Of a stretch of 64,000 nucleotides of DNA, positions 12,412 through 24,219 are shown piece after piece. Numbering within the stretch: the stretch's first letter is position 1; each line of letters begins with the position of its first letter. Both the position numbers and the translations under genes were made by a program. This DNA comes from Sciurus carolinensis (taxonomy: Eukaryota; Chordata; Mammalia; Rodentia; Sciuridae), in contig NC_062219.1 in NCBI RefSeq assembly GCF_902686445.1, positions 39,583,056-39,647,055 of the forward strand, written 5' to 3'. Under the pieces are notes generated by a model. The model saw nothing but the letters and a program-made list of their open reading frames with translations. It searched no databases and was not told the origin of the DNA.

Positions 12412-12639
12412 TTTAATGAGGAATTTTGAAATGACTGGAGGGTGATTGGTACTGTATGGCCTCCTCCTAAATGTCTGGCAAGTGGGTGTAGTATACCTGC
12501 TTAGCCCGTAGCAGGCTGGCTTTGGCCTTCCCTCTGAGGTCACTTGGTGCTCTCCATCTACTGACTTTCCAGGTAGACTTGGAACTCTCCAAGAACCCTC
12601 CCAGACTCATCATCTCCTCCTACCTTTGTCCAGGTTCGG

Positions 12640-13022
12640 AGTGGGTAGTAGTTTCCTAGATGTGCTGTAACAATGTACCATATACTATGTGGCTTAAACA
12701 AACAAACCAAAAATTTATTTTCTCACAGTTCTGGAGGACAGAAGTGCAAGATCAAGGTGCCGGCAAGGCTGGTTTCTGCTCAGGTTCTCTCCTTGGCCTT
12801 CTTTCCCCTGTATCTTCACACGCTTTTTCCTCTCTGTGTGTTTGTGACCTAACCTTTTATTATGGAAACATTAGTCATATAGAATTGGGACCCACACTAA
12901 TGACCTCATTTTAACTTACTTTTTTCAATACCCTATCTCCACATACAGTCACACTGAGATTACCAGGGGTTAGGACTTTAGCGTATGAATTTTGCGGGAA
13001 CACAATCCATCTCATAATGAAT
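12640..13022 (-). repeat. MLT1-type MaLR LTR
   Basis: The plus strand shows 'tagtttcctagatgtgctg', 'aaatttattttctcacagtt', 'ctggaggacagaagtgcaag' and 'atcaaggtgccggcaaggc'. It ends 'gaacacaatccatctcata'. This is the reverse-complement layout of an MLT1 LTR. The 84-codon frame at 12660 is inside it and is not a gene. Confidence 0.75.
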
Positions 13023-14155
13023 TGTAGTATGACTGTTGCCTGAGCTAATGTCCTTATCATGTATGCTTATGTATCTACACCTACATGCACATATATGTAT
13101 ATATGCACACTCTCATGGGAGTGGTATAGTAAACCAGCTTTCTGTTGCACTCCTCCAACCTCAAAATCCTCTGGTTTTGTAGAGTTTGTCAATTTCTATA
13201 GTGTAAACACTCTCATCCTCACAGATTTCAAACTGCCAACTTGATGTTATTGAACACAGTCTGTAAGAGATGAACATAGTCGACTCTTGCGAAACAATAG
13301 AAGTCAGCTTTAAGACATGAACTCACTTTTCTTGCCAAAAATGTCTGTGGTATTGTCTTATTCTCTCCTTTGTTATGTTTATCCCTACAAATTTGGTATT
13401 GGTCCTACTCACACTGTCTCACATTTCCTTGGCTCATCCTTCCACTCCAGTCACACATAGGCAGTCCCTTGCTAGCAAGTATAATCAGGCAGCAGCTCTG
13501 CTCTGATGTCCTCTTGGAATTCTCTGCCTCTGCTTCACATGGTACCCTGTGAAGACCGTTAAGCCCTTGAGATTCATGTGCAAATGCAGGTTCCTGAGGG
13601 AGTCACTGCTCCATCAAGCACCCCCTGCCCAATGGGGACCAGAGTTCATGATAATTGTCTCCTGTCTGCAGGGTGGGCAATTCTGAGGCAAACTGTATGG
13701 TGCTTCAGAGGTCCTGTGGGATTGAGGTACAATTGCACAGAGGGACCTTGGATAATGTATCCTTCCTTAGCACTTCCCCCATTCCTGTTTCATTCTTCCC
13801 GATCACTCATTCCTGGTATTTGGATTCACATGCCCCTCCCCCCAAATTATTACCTCCAAACAAAATCTAATCTTGGACTCTGCCTTTTGAGAGGGGGCAC
13901 AGCCTGATAGGCTGTTCCTGATGCTGTATGATGGCAATGCTTTGATGAGACATAATTGCCATCAACATCACTGAGCAGGTTATTAATTAAATTTTGTCTA
14001 CAAATACTTAAATTGCTTCCTCTTTAGTTGAAATCCAAATGAAGAGTAATTGACTTAGAATGCAATTTTTAGCAAAGAAAAAGCTATAATGATAAAATCC
14101 AAATGGGTCCTATTAAAAAAGAAAATGCTTAAGAGACAGTGGTATGTAAAATCAT
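13023..14155. other. Intergenic DNA, no gene accepted
   Basis: Overlapping plus frames of 109 and 71 codons occur at 13578-13907. They lack a promoter, splice signals, any recognised domain and codon-bias evidence. An L2-like character of 13400-13560 is possible but weak. Confidence 0.35.
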
Positions 14156-14159
14156 TTGT

Positions 14160-14450
14160 GTTGGCCATATTCTGTCAGGGCCTTCCACTCTCCAGTCTCT
14201 GCCTGGGAGGCTGTATTTACTTTCCCTGCTCACAAATCATAACTCCTTCCAACAAGACTGCATCTACCACTAACTGGCATCCTGGTATTTGGCTTATTTG
14301 TTTCCTGGCTGTTTTCCTCACTAAGATCAATGATCCATAAGAGCTCATTTTGTTTGTTCACTTCTGTCCTCAGTATTGAGAATAGCACCTCCGTAAATTA
14401 AGCAGGCACTCCACAAAAGAATGTTGAATGAAAAAAAAAAAAAAAAGGTT
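14160..14450 (+). repeat. L2-like LINE 3' end
   Basis: Pyrimidine-rich L2-like body ends with 'gcaggcactccacaaaag' and 'aatgttgaatg', the usual L2 3'-end wording. An A16 tract follows. Confidence 0.5.
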
Positions 14451-15300
14451 TATATACCAGCAAATTATCATAGAGAAATGCAAATTTGTTTACTCAGTAA
14501 GTTATGGATTTCTTCTGTTCACATCCACAAAATATGAGTTCATAGTGAAAGTAAAAATTTTAAGAACACACAAAATTCTTATGTAGTGTTTGAAATAGCT
14601 ATGGAAACACTGGTTATATTATAATAGCAAAATATTGTGATTAAGCACATTTCACAAGTAAAAGGAAAAAATAATGATTTCAGAGGGTGGCTATAACCCA
14701 CATTCATTCTGAGGTACAGACTGGGTTATATTATTTTCAGCTCAAGTTTGAATTATTTAAACAGCTAATTTTGGTGAATGTAAATTTTTGTGTTTTATTT
14801 TTGTTTTATATAATCAGAAATTAAAATGTAATATAGATCCATATTAAAATTGCTAGCTCAAATGAAATCAAGAAAGACTTTAAGTGCATACAATAAAGTT
14901 CATTGGATAAGACAAATATAAATTTAAAATCTTCTGTAAAACTGTAATGGGAAAGACCAAGTATATAATCAGATGAGTATATTTAATTTAGGTTTAGAAA
15001 AACAATAATTTAACTCTTTTCCAACTTTCAAAAAGAATCTGAGCACAAATGAAAGCCATGTAAGTAATAAGAAGTTAGAAAATACAGAAAGAATAAAAAA
15101 GAATAAACATTGTATCTTATTTGGGTTTAGAAGAATTTGTTTTTCTTCTTTTGTGTATGTATGTAATTTTTAAAACTTTTAAAACAATTTCATTGTCCAA
15201 TTGACATTAAACTTATATTTAAAGTGTATACGATGAGTTTCCATACATGTATGTATAAATCATTGCTAGAATCAGGCTAGGAACATTTTCCCGAAAGTTT
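14451..15300. other. AT-rich intergenic DNA
   Basis: Strongly AT-rich, with no long frame and no confident repeat match. Confidence 0.35.
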
Positions 15301-15309
15301 CTATCTTTG

Positions 15310-15940
15310 TCTGTTTTCTGTTGCTAATAACACTGTACCTCAGACTGAGACAGTTATAAATAAAAGATCTAGCAGGATGTGATGGAGCATGCCTGTAATC
15401 CCAGTAACGGGAGGGAGGCTGAAACAGGAGGATGGCAAGTTCAAAGCCAGCAACTTAGCAAGGCCCTCAGCAACTTAGTGAGAGATCTTGTCTCAAAAAA
15501 AAAAAAAAAAAAAAAATAGATCAATAAAAATGGTCTGGGGATGTGACTCAGCAGTAAGGTAAAGTGCCCCTGGGTCCATCCCCAGCACCCCTCTTCCTCC
15601 CAAAAAAATGAAAAAGAAAAGTTTTATTTTTGGCTCACAGTTCTGTCCATCCCCAAGGGACTTCATCTGTTGATGGTTTTCTTTTGGAGGAGACCTAAGG
15701 CAATGCAGGGTATCATATGGCAAGAGATGTGTGTGTTCCTCATCTTATAAAGTCATTGATTTTCAATCATGGGGGCTCTACTCTGATGGATTTACCAAAT
15801 TCCAATCAATTCCAATGGCCTCTACCTCTAAATATCATAGCTGGAATAAATTTCCACCCTCTTAAATCTCACAATAGGAATTAAATTTTGGCATGTCTTC
15901 AGAGGAGACAACCCACATTCAATCTAATCTATAGCAGATT
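15310..15940 (-). repeat. MaLR-type LTR split by a SINE
   Basis: 15310-15365 ('gtctgttttctgttgctaat') and 15622-15940 ('agttttatttttggctcac', 'aggagacaacccacattc', 'aatctaatctatagca') read as one reverse-oriented LTR. The B1-dID copy at 15370-15621 interrupts it. Confidence 0.55.
15370..15621 (+). repeat. B1-dID SINE nested in an LTR
   Basis: B1 half: 'gcatgcctgtaatcccagt', then a 'cttgtctc' end and an A22 linker. ID half: 'tctggggatgtgactcagc', 'ccctgggtccatccccagc', then an A-rich tail. Confidence 0.8.
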
Positions 15941-16034
15941 GCTTAGTTCCCTTTGTAATCCAGCCTCAACATCTCTCTATCTTGGATTTAAAGTACTTGT
16001 ACATTCAAACTTCTTTTCTAAATTATTTTTTTAA

Positions 16035-17570
16035 GAGGAAGAAAGGTGTATTTGTTACTCATGGGTTTAGAGGTCTCAGTCCATAGATGGCCGATTCTGT
16101 TGCTCTGGGTTCAAGTTGAGGCTGACCATGGTGGAAAGGTGTGGCAGAGGAAAGTAGCTCAGGACATAACTACCAGGAAGCAGAGAGCTCCACTCACCAG
16201 GGACAAATGTTAACTCCAAAGGCATGCCCCCAGTGACCTACGTCCTTCAGCCACATCCAACCTGTCTACAGTTACCACCACAGTTAATCCCTATCAGTGG
16301 TTTAATGTACTATTTAAGTTAAGAGTCTCATAAGCCGATCATTTCACCTTTAAACTTTTTTGCATTGTCTCACTCATAAGCTTTTGAGGGACATCACAGA
16401 TCCAATCCATAATATTACAACCCAACCCCATAAAAGCTCATGCCCATCTTACGATGCAAAACACATTTAGTCCATTTTCAAGAGTCCCCATAGTCTGAAC
16501 AGTTCTTGCATTGCCCAGTAGTCCAAGTTCAAAGTTTCCTCTGAGACTCAAGGCAAACTCAGTATGAATTCCCATAAAAATCAAAAGCAAGTTACATATA
16601 TCTAATGGTGCCCCATGGTTTCTTCTCAGAGAATAATTTACCTTTACAACCTTGAGCCTGAGATGGGTATGGTCTTGCCAATTCTTGAGTTACCCTCAAT
16701 CCATCTTTCCTGTTGTTTCGGGGTAAAGAACTTAGCATCCCTTTAGTGACTGTAATATCTTTAATAAATACACCTACCTTAACTCCAGCTACAAACACAC
16801 TTTTCTGGACAAACTGCAAGGTTTCTAAATCCTTCAGCTTTGCTTTCTTTTCCTGATTATCATAGTAAACTTAGCTAAAAGCTGCCAGCAATAACCATGA
16901 CACCTCCTGAATGCTGTACTGCCTTGAACTTTTCTCTCCCAGGTTAATTAGTCCATCATATTTAAATGTAGTCTCACAGAAGGTTTCAGAACCTGGGCAA
17001 AATATAGACAACTTATGTGCCAGAATATAACAGGAATCAACTGTAGTCCAGTTTCCAATAGAGTCCTCTTCTCCTCTAAAACCTCATAAGCCCAGCCTTT
17101 ACTATCCATAGTCTTATTGGCATTTTGGTCTTCTGAGTTCCCACCAGAATCACACATTAAACCTCACTTACAAAATTCTAAAGCTTTTCCAGCTTGCATT
17201 TCTCATCTTTTAAAAATTCTTCCCACAAACTCTAAAAAGCTCCAAAATCTTTAAGACCACATGGACAGGTTAGTCACAGTAACAACCCCACTTCTCAGTA
17301 CCAATTTCTGTTTTAGTCCCCTTTTTCATTGCTGTGACCCAAAGATATGACATGAAAAATTTCAGAGGAGGAAAAATTTATTTGGCACTCATGGTTTCGG
17401 AGGTCTCAGTCTACAGACGGCTGAGCTGACTCCATTGCTATGGGGCCAAGAGTGAGGCAGAACATTATGGCAGAAGGGTGTGGAAAAGGAAAGCAACTCA
17501 AGACATAGCAACCAGGAAGCAGAGTTCTGCTCACCAGAACATCAAACCTTTGATGTGGTCCAACAGATCC
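16035..17570 (-). mobile_element. LTR-internal-LTR MaLR (ERVL-MaLR) element, non-coding
   Basis: Two related LTR copies lie at about 16035-16410 and 17313-17570. They share 'agaggtctcagtc', 'catagatggc'/'acagacggct' and the 'accaggaagcagag' block. About 900 bp of internal sequence lies between them. It resembles the non-coding internal region of MST/THE1-type MaLRs read in reverse ('gcattttggtcttctgag', 'ttctcagtaccaatttctg' next to the LTR edge). The right LTR is truncated. No gag, pol or env frame is present, as expected for the family. Confidence 0.7.
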
Positions 17571-17574
17571 TTTA

Positions 17575-17800
17575 CATTCTGTTCATTTTCTGTCAATCTT
17601 TTTTCTTTCTTATCTTTACACTGAATGATTTTTATTGATTGATCTTCAAGTTTACTCTTTATGCTTCTATCTCCATTATAGCCTTGAGCCTATTTATTGA
17701 ATTGTTCATTTCAAAGATTGACTTTTTCAATTTTAAAAATTCTTTTTTGGTTCTTTTAAAAAGTTTCTAGTTCTCTGCTGGGCTTTCCTCATTTCATCCA
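17575..17800 (-). repeat. Probable old L1 fragment
   Basis: T-rich text ('ttttttggttcttttaaaaa', 'gtttctagttctctgctggg') resembles a reverse-oriented decayed L1 segment. Assignment is weak. Confidence 0.35.
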
Positions 17801-19915
17801 TTTCCCTTTTGCCAGGTCTCTCCTCTCAGGTCCCTGACCTCATACTCCAGGGCTGATCTGCCTACTTTCTGTGGTTTTTGAAGACAGGAACAGGACAAGG
17901 TTTCTGCTAACATTTTAGCAGCTGTGCCCTCTGCAACTGTGCCCTGGAGCCAAACCACTGGAGAATAAAACCAAGCACTTTCCCACCATGGGGGTTGGTT
18001 CTGCACATTTTGATTCTCCACATTTTGCCTGGTTTCATTTACTTTTTAGCATTTTCAGGTGTTTGTCTTTTATTATTGCTGTATTCAGTTGTCAGGGTGG
18101 GGTCTGCTCTCAGGGTATTACATCACCCTGCAGAACCAGAACTCCTTAGGAATTTTCATTTTTGTTTCAGAAAACAAATTTTATATAGAAGAATAAAAAA
18201 TCAGATGCAAAGAGCTGGCATTTTGTCATGGTTACCTCTTGCATTATGTACAACTGCTAAATCTTAAAGACTTTTGGGATTAAAGAATCTGGGAAATATT
18301 CTAGGTTATTTGAGTGACAGCACCAAGTGAAGTTGAAATGATCCTCTGAGAATAGGTTTCAGAAGATCATCTCAATGCCACAGTTACCTTCCATTTCTGT
18401 TCCTGGTGGCATATCTAATGAATTCATCATTGCAGTCTCTGGCTCTTTATTATTTCCCTGGGACAGAAGATAAGTAGTAGGAATGATGATAATAATAATA
18501 TTCATGTTCTGAAGGATTCTTAACAAAGATATGAGAGATTTTTGATGCTGTTTTCTAGTGACATGGTAACCATTTAAAATGATGTGTAAAGGATTCCACC
18601 AGAAATCTCTAATTGCCTCTAGTGACCTTAAAAAAAAATCACATTGTCTTTTTTTTTTTCCACAGTTAGTCTAATACTGAGCAAAGTTTGAATACAAAGT
18701 AATGGAAGATGAGAACAACTGTACCAATCATTTTAAAAATGCAGTTCGTTTAACAAAACACCACCCGTAGCTAGTCACATAGTAGACATTTAATAAATAA
18801 TCATGAGGAAGCAACTCTGAGAAGAGTGGGATGGTTCTGAGGGCTGTTGGTGGCTCCAGGAAATTTTGCAGTGGTGTGTGGCATGTTTCATTCACAGATT
18901 TCTTCCTTGGAAGATTGAATGGTTCTAGCAGTGAGCAAGCAACATGACCCCACAAGTTCTTTGAGCAGCCTTTATTCCCCTTGCTCAGGATTCCAGCTTC
19001 TGGCTGCCTGGAGTTAATTGCAGCCGCCAGCTTTTCCTGCAGAGCTGGCTGCTTTTTATGGTCAGAGGAGATAAACAGAGGCGCAATAGGAGATCTATTT
19101 CTGGTTGTTGAAAAGGCCTCTGTGCCCACTAGTTGAGGGACAAATCATCCAACCTCCCCCGCGGAATGCCTACACTATTGCTTAGGGCTCTCCTCTTCAT
19201 GCTGGCACTTCCTGTCCCCAATTTAAATAGTAGATAGGCTAAGAGAAATAAAATAAGCCTTAAAAAGTCTAAAAGTATGAACTCATGTCTAACTTGGCAA
19301 ACCAAAATTCCAATTTGGAAAGCCAATATATTTTCATTCAATGTTGAATTCATGGCCAATATAGAAAATATATTCATGGTGGGCAGGGAATCACAATTAC
19401 AACCCAGTTGTGGTCCATAACATTCTCTGGGTTAAGAGTGATTTGCTGAGGGAAGGGAGGAGGGAGTTTCCACTCATTGAATACTACTTTGGATCTCTTG
19501 CATGAACCCAGTATCCACAGTATATTTACACCCTTTATGTAGTTGTTTAAGCAAAATGCAATGTCATAAAATTGTGAAAGAGGTTTATACAATATAGTTG
19601 GATTTTGTTATATATCATTAGTCACACATCGTGGTATAGCATAGTAGAGAGCTGGCCGTACCCTCCCCCATGTTGAAGACAGTTGGGCATCTGAACCAAG
19701 ACCACAGACAAGGAGCCGGCAGTGGGGTCCAGGCTTTACATACCTGAGCCCAGTTCATTCACTACCACAAGTCACCTTGTTTATGTGATGTACATTTCTT
19801 GATTGGAGGCACAAGCCAAGAGCAAAACCCAAGTTAAAATAGTAGCATTAAAAAAAATCTTCTTTAACAATGATATTAGTGTCTGAAAAGAAACAGTCAT
19901 ATGCTAATAAATAAC
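17801..19915. other. Mostly non-repetitive intergenic DNA
   Basis: I recognise no transposon in about 18300-19400. The longest frame (minus, 18728-19129, 133 codons) has no identifiable domain or splice structure. The stretch at about 18950-19100 is GC-richer than its surroundings and dense in candidate factor motifs: TTAATTGC, GCAGCCGCCAGC and AGATAA. Confidence 0.4.
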
Positions 19916-19920
19916 ACACT

Positions 19921-20133
19921 GTTTTTTTTTTTTTGTTTGTACCAGGGATTGAACTCAGGTGCACTTAACCACTGAGCCACATCCCCAGCCCTTTTTTGTA
20001 TTTTATTTAGAGACAGGGTTTCACTGAGTTGCGTAGTGCCTTGCCATTGCTGAGGCTGGCTTTGAACTCTCAATCCTCCTGCCTCAGCATCCCCAGCTGC
20101 TAGGATTAAAGGCATGCACCACAGTGCCCAGCA
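19921..20133 (-). repeat. B1-dID SINE
   Basis: Reading the minus strand: B1 half with 'gcctttaatcctagcagctg', a linker, then the ID half ending in 'ctggggatgtggctcag' and 'tggtacaaac' before a poly-A (plus-strand T run 19922-19934). The 96-codon frame on the same strand is repeat sequence. Confidence 0.85.
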
Positions 20134-20795
20134 ATAATACACTTTTAAGAGCCTTTTTATTATTTTCAACTGACTACATAAAAACACGTACTGTAGGTGA
20201 TAGACATATTTGATTCCAACTAAAATGCAGTCTGTAAAGATAAAAACAAATAAATTTTTAAAAGAAAAAATACAAAATAAATGTGCTGCTTGAATAATTT
20301 TTTAATGAAACAGAGTCTGCTTATATTGTGATTTAACAACTATTTAGACTTGTTTAAATTAGTTTCGAGCCCTTTCACAAATAGGACGGTGTGTTTAAAT
20401 TCAATTCAATACATGTGGAAACAGGCTTTGTAAGATTAGGTGACTTACAAATTTTAGTATAAGATATTGCTGACTTTGTACTGAAACAAGCAATTATGCA
20501 CTTTCTGGAAAGAAAACAGTACCTGTATCTAATTGACTGTATGGCCCCAGCAACACCCAGGAACAGAGGATGTGCGGTGAGTTTTCCAACATGGAAGCCC
20601 AGGGTGCTCCCTGGACTGTTTTGTGGCCTGTCTTAGGGCCCTTGCTGTTGTAGAGATGGCTGCAGACTCTAGTTTTCCAGAGAATTCCATATAGGAAAGA
20701 CGGCAAAGTATTCTTTAATTCTTTAAATGGCTTAACATTTGCTAAGCCATTGATGACCGAGTATCACTGCTCTGGTTACCAAAGCATTATATACA
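20134..20795. other. Intergenic DNA, nothing recognised
   Basis: No exon, RNA gene or confident repeat. A 70-codon minus frame at 20494-20706 is unsupported. Confidence 0.35.
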
Positions 20796-20799
20796 AGGC

Positions 20800-21085
20800 A
20801 CTCAAACTCACAACAACCTTTCATTAAAAATCCATTCAAATTTTATAGATTCTGAGAGGTACAGAGAGATTAATTATCTTGTCCTAGGTCCCTAGAAAGT
20901 GGAGCCAACATTTGAGAGACCAATGTCTGTGTTCCTTCTTTCATGCCTGGGTTTTTTAACTATAATCCCTTAACTAAAATCTCCTTAAATCCCCTATTTC
21001 CAAGTGCAGCCACAATCTGAGGTTCCATGGGTTAGAACTTCAACGTATGAATTGGGAAGAACACAATTCGGCGCTTAACACCATC
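20800..21085 (+). repeat. MIR-like SINE followed by an MLT1 LTR end
   Basis: 20800-20940 has the MIR pattern ('actcacaacaacctttcat', 'tacagagagattaattatc'). 20960-21085 ('cccctatttccaagtgcag', 'aacttcaacgtatgaattgg', 'gaacacaattc') is one edge of an MLT1 LTR in reverse orientation. Confidence 0.5.
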
Positions 21086-21479
21086 ATGCAGGAAGTGAAG
21101 ACATTACAGGTCAAGGAAGGCCCAGGGATGGAGGCAACTCCCAGAAGCTAGGAGTGGGGAACAAAACAGTCATCTTCAGAGCTGCCAGGAGGAGCCAGAC
21201 TTGCTGATGCTGTCAGATTTCAGGCCTTCAGATCTGTGAGAGAACTTTGAGCTCTGAGTGTGTGGCACTTTGCTTGGGTAGCCTGTAATGCCAATACAAC
21301 TGCCTTGCTCAGTGGTGCCTTGTACAGTGCTTAACAGATGAGCCCATGTTCACACGCCCTGGCTGGGTACAGAAGGAAGGCATCCTACAGGGGAAGATGG
21401 TCCCTCAGAGGACCATGGAGACTAGAAGTTACCAGCCTATGCAAAGGTAAAGTGACTTGACACACCCTGTCTGGGTCAG

Positions 21480-22402
21480 AGAAATACTAGAATTGAGTAG
21501 TTTGAACTAATTTTAAAAGTAGGTTGTCTAACTTCACAGAAGAAGAAATACAAATGGTCAACAAAAATATGAAAAAAATGTTCATCATCTCTAGCAATCA
21601 GAGAAACGTAAAATGAAACCACACTGAGATTCCATCTCACTGCAGTCAGAATGCAATTATCAAGAATACAAGTCACAATAAATGTTGGAGAGGATATGTG
21701 GGGAAAGGTCCACTTATACATTGCTGGTGGGACTGCAAATTTGGTGCAACCACTCTGGAAAGCAGTATGGCGATTTCACAGAAAACTTGGAATGGAACCA
21801 CCAGTTGACCCAGTTATCCCACTCCTTGATACAGACCCAAAGGACTCAAAATCAGCATACAACATTGATGTGGTCACATCAATGTTTACAGCAGCTCAAT
21901 TCCCAATAGCTCAACTATGGAACCAACCTGCATGCCCTTCAAAAGATCAATAAATAAAATGTGGTATATATACACAATGGAATATTACTGAGCTATTAAG
22001 AAGAATGAAATTATGGCATTTTCTGGTAAATGAATGGAACTGGAGACTATCATGCTAAGAGAAATAAACCAATCCCCAAAAACTAAAGGCCGAATGTTCT
22101 CTCTGATATGCAGATGCTAACATAGAATAAGGGAGGGGAGAGGGAAAAATAGAAGTTCCTGGATTAGACAAAGGGGAATGAAGGGGAGGAAGGGAGGATG
22201 GGAATAAGAAAGACAGTAGAAAGAATTGGACATAACTTTCCTATGTTCATATATGAATACATGACCAGGGTAACGTCACATCATATTCAACCACAAGAAA
22301 GAGATCCTAATTAGAATAAGTTATATTCCATTTATGTATAATATGTCAAAATACACTCTACTGTCATGTACATCAAAAAGAACTAATAAAAAATTTAAAA
22401 AG
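21480..22402 (+). mobile_element. 5'-truncated L1, end of ORF2 and 3' UTR
   Basis: The sequence is typical of the L1 ORF2 C-terminal region: 'acattgctggtgggactgc', then 'ggaatggaaccaccagttg' and 'atacacaatggaatattac'. A G/A-rich 3' UTR with 'ggaggaagggaggatggga' and a final 'aagaactaataaaaaa' follows. Two plus frames (21651-21953 and 21682-21909) are remnants of the ORF2 end, broken relative to an intact element. A related copy in the opposite orientation is at 42378-43278. Confidence 0.85.
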
Positions 22403-23160
22403 TTGGTTGAATAGATTCAAATTTAAAAGCTGAAAGAGAACTTAGAGATGCTTGTATATTCCTTCATTTTTAGATCAAAGTCTGGGCAGTTATCAGAGAG
22501 CAAATTAGTGAAAGAATTCAAGACAGAAATCTATCTCCAAGCATTCCTAGTACTCTCTCCACTAGACCAGGGTTGAAGCCTGACCTTCTCCTAAACATAT
22601 ATACAGCATATTTCTTAAAACAGATCAGGGGGCATAAAACATTTACTAAAAAAGTAATTAACTGAACAAATAATATTTAATGACATTTCAATGAATGAAT
22701 GTCAGAAAATAATCACTGGTTGTACGTTTGCTTTCATATACATTATCTCACTTGATGGGAACAATTCTATATGTTATTCCCTAATTCCAAAGGTCATTTT
22801 CAAAACTGCAAATGTTGAGAAGTTTAAGTAACTTGCCCTAAATTCCCTGGTTAATCAGAGAAGGACTCTGTAAAGCAATCTAGTGCTGTGGATCCATGAT
22901 TCTGAACTCTGGGTTCAGATCTCAGTTCTGCCCCTTCCAGACTATAAGGGGGGCAATCTATTCAGTTTCCACCAAATGTTAATCAATAATGCAGCAACTG
23001 TAATTCCTGGGACACCCTGATGTACTGGAAAGGAACTTGCCTTGGAATTTAAATTAGACTGGCATTATGACTTGATCCTGTTTCCCTTTCTTCATCTCTA
23101 AAATGGGAATGATATTTAACTCATAAAATTATGGAGATTCAAAGAAAAATTATATGCAAC
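22403..23160 (+). repeat. MIR-like fragments
   Basis: About 22725-22870 ('catacattatctcacttg', 'gaagtttaagtaacttgcc') and 22880-23155 ('tgaactctgggttcagatc', 'cttcatctctaaaatggga') show the MIR core. Two copies or one broken copy cannot be separated by eye. Confidence 0.5.
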
Positions 23161-23550
23161 CCCACAGATTTCTGTTCATTAAACTCACTCAGTAAATGGA
23201 AGTTCTTTCCACTTCCATCATCCACCTCCAGGTTACTGGCGGGCCCTTTTTGCTCAGCTATCTTCTTAACTTTTCCTTTCTCTCCTCCCTTTCATCTCTT
23301 TCCAGTTCTTTTTTTTTTTTTTTTTTTTTAATTTGGTTACATTCTGAATGAAATGTAGAAAATAAACCCGTCGGGTTTATGAAAAGTGAGCTGACTAATG
23401 GGAGACATAAGCAGGATACTTCAGGTAGCTGCCTTCCAAGTTCCCCAGGCACATTTAATTTAATTTAAAAAATTCACTTCCTCGATTAAAAAGAAAAAAA
23501 AAAAGCTTATTCATTCTCAAGCAAGCAGGTAACGGAGACCGCCTCAGGTT
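23161..23550. other. Spacer with long T tract before the CpG island
   Basis: A pyrimidine-rich stretch ends in about 22 T at 23308-23329. Beyond it is non-repetitive sequence, with an A12 tract near 23500. No exon is proven. Confidence 0.35.
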
Positions 23551-23559
23551 TTGTTGCCC

Positions 23560-23960
23560 CACATAGATGCTGCTGCCTGGGAGTCACTCCCCTGGCTCAT
23601 CGTCCTTGGAGGAGATCCGCCCTCCCTCCAGACCGACTTTGGACCGGGCATCGCGGCAGAGGTGAGCGCGGAGCGGGCTAAGAGCGCTCTGCAGGCACGC
23701 GCTCTGCACCGCGCGCTCCACACCCCGCTCTGCCGCCTCCACCAGACCCAGGACAGTCAACAAACTGACCAAACCGCGGCCAGCGCTCTAGGCGGCTGGC
23801 GTCCTCCATGCCAAGGCTGCTGAGGATGGCGATGCTTGTGTGCACAAGCTCTGCTTCCCACAAAGATTTCAGATCCCAGGACAGAAAAGGTTCCCGGTGT
23901 CCCAACAGGCTTTGGTGGGACCTGGGTGGCGCGCTGGGAAAGGATCTGTAGAGTGGACCA
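23560..23960. promoter_or_regulatory. Small CpG island, candidate promoter
   Basis: By eye there are roughly two dozen CpG dinucleotides between 23600 and 23830, against a background with almost none. The flanks are AT-rich. On the plus strand 'ggcagag|gtgagcgcgg' is a good splice-donor match at 23661/23662, as if a first exon ended here. I see no comparable GTAAGT or GTGAGT donor on the minus strand. In human the next gene downstream of RNF217 is TPD52L1, in the same direction, so a minus-strand first exon here is possible. I could not find its N-terminal coding sequence. A 155-codon minus frame (23678-24145) and a 90-codon plus frame (23551-23823) are probably consequences of high GC. Confidence 0.55.
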
Positions 23961-24219
23961 GGACGGTCACTGGGCCTGGGTGGAGTCTCCTGCCCCCTGA
24001 GACCTTGTCTATTTTGTACAAAGGCAATTCGAATTTGCTTTTGCTTTTGTTGCTTTATTTTGTTGGTGGCTGGTTTTGGGGAGTGGAGAGAAGGATGTTT
24101 AAACTGTGAAAGGATATGTCCCTCTACCATTGTTTTTTTCCTCAAAAGGTAGAATTCTCCTGGGGTAGAAACCCCAGACTGTCAGGGGAAGACCTGAGTT
24201 TCAGCAGAGTCTACTGTGT

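Noticed and set aside
13578..13907. 109-codon plus frame overlapping a second frame
   Set aside because: Two overlapping frames without domain or transcription evidence.
18728..19129. 133-codon minus frame
   Set aside because: No domain, splice sites or promoter. Kept only as part of a possible regulatory block.
21651..21953. 100-codon plus frame
   Set aside because: Remnant of L1 ORF2 C-terminus, not a host gene.
23560..23960. First coding exon of TPD52L1
   Set aside because: Synteny makes it attractive, but the expected N-terminal residues were not found on the minus strand, so only a promoter-like island is claimed.
23678..24145. 155-codon minus-strand frame across the CpG island
   Set aside because: It spans GC-rich promoter-like DNA and then low-complexity sequence, and has no recognised domain or good minus-strand donor. 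Long frames are expected by chance where stop codons are rare.
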